Positions 63,914 to 64,000 of a stretch of 64,000 nt of DNA are shown piece by piece. The position numbers were made by a program, and so were the translations under genes. Every line of letters begins with the position of its first letter. Position 1 is the first letter of the stretch. Source of the stretch: Variovorax beijingensis (lineage in GTDB: Bacteria; Pseudomonadota; Gammaproteobacteria; Burkholderiales; Burkholderiaceae_C); the NCBI RefSeq assembly GCF_003951285.1, contig NZ_RXFQ01000014.1, forward strand, positions 1 through 64,000. Direction: 5' to 3'. The notes beneath the pieces are model-generated. The model searched no databases and was not told where the DNA came from. It was given only the letters and a program-made list of their open reading frames with translations.

Positions 63914-64000
63914 TCAGGCGCCGCCGCATCCACCGCAGCAGCCGCCGCTCGCATGCGCGTCGAAGGCCGGCACCTTTGTGATGGCCACGCGCCAGACCGA
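63914..64000 (-). CDS. C-terminal end of a DUF2249-like protein (partial)
   Basis: 28 codons before TGA: SVWRVAITKVPAFDAHASGG, then CCGGCGGA. The W-x-V-x-I-x-K run fits the end of DUF2249 domains, common beside nor genes; the Cys-rich CCGGCGG tail is unusual. The rest is outside the window, so the assignment is tentative. Confidence 0.4.
   Translation of the reverse strand, partial: SVWRVAITKVPAFDAHASGGCCGGCGGA

Noticed and set aside
1..64000. tRNA, rRNA or CRISPR genes
   Set aside because: No cloverleaf-like, rRNA-like or regularly spaced repeat pattern was seen on either strand by eye; a dedicated scan was not possible.

Overview
This is a GC-rich, gene-dense bacterial chromosome segment. 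The protein families and gene style (VgrG/DUF2169/DUF4150, PhaB- and phasin-like proteins, many universal stress proteins, NnrS/qNor/NsrR) suggest a betaproteobacterium of the order Burkholderiales, probably Comamonadaceae (Variovorax-like). That assignment is inference: no rRNA or taxonomic marker is present. I saw no tRNA, rRNA, CRISPR array or intact insertion sequence.

Layout. (1) 1-6.8 kb: a type VI secretion cargo island (vgrG, DUF2169 adaptor, PAAR-like DUF4150, a polymorphic-toxin effector, two immunity-like genes). (2) 6.9-7.9 kb: a Phd-like/zeta-like toxin-antitoxin pair. (3) 8-34.6 kb and 47-58 kb: a stress/persistence region with universal stress proteins (USPs), BON-domain proteins, two zinc alcohol dehydrogenases, PhaB- and phasin-like proteins, an HtrA-type protease, DksA/TraR, an acyl-CoA synthetase/acetyltransferase fusion, an FNR-type regulator, DHH phosphoesterase, Lon, a solitary GroEL, a CBS protein, an AMP/thymidine phosphorylase, a cation P-type ATPase, an APH/AAA kinase, an L,D-transpeptidase and two two-component-like units. 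(4) 34.9-39.0 kb: a flavin electron-transfer cassette (ApbE, PepSY flavoreductase, DUF2271, PepSY) lying between two copies of a ~280-330 bp direct repeat. (5) 39.3-43.7 kb: a possible biosynthetic operon (thermostable-hemolysin/GNAT-like, AMP-ligase, haem-oxygenase-like diiron protein, SDR, TPR), then a QseBC-like two-component pair. (6) 46.1-47.4 kb: a BigR/SqrR-type repressor and its metallo-beta-lactamase-fold partner. (7) 58.4-64 kb: a nitric-oxide operon (DUF2249 end, quinol NO reductase, NsrR-like repressor, DUF59, two polytopic membrane proteins).

The unifying signal is a set of about 16 FNR/ANR-type boxes (TTGAT-N4-ATCAA and close variants) in the intergenic regions. Nearly all have a -10-like hexamer starting 28.5-29.5 bp from the box centre, the geometry of class II FNR-activated promoters. 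The boxes head most transcription units of regions 3, 4 and the 47-58 kb part. Gene content and promoter design together suggest a low-oxygen survival locus resembling, from memory, the low-oxygen-activated (lxa) locus of Burkholderia cenocepacia. One box precedes no intact gene but a ~185-nt terminator-ended transcript, a candidate oxygen-responsive small RNA. Several USP, BON and other gene fragments show the locus has been duplicated, trimmed and rearranged.
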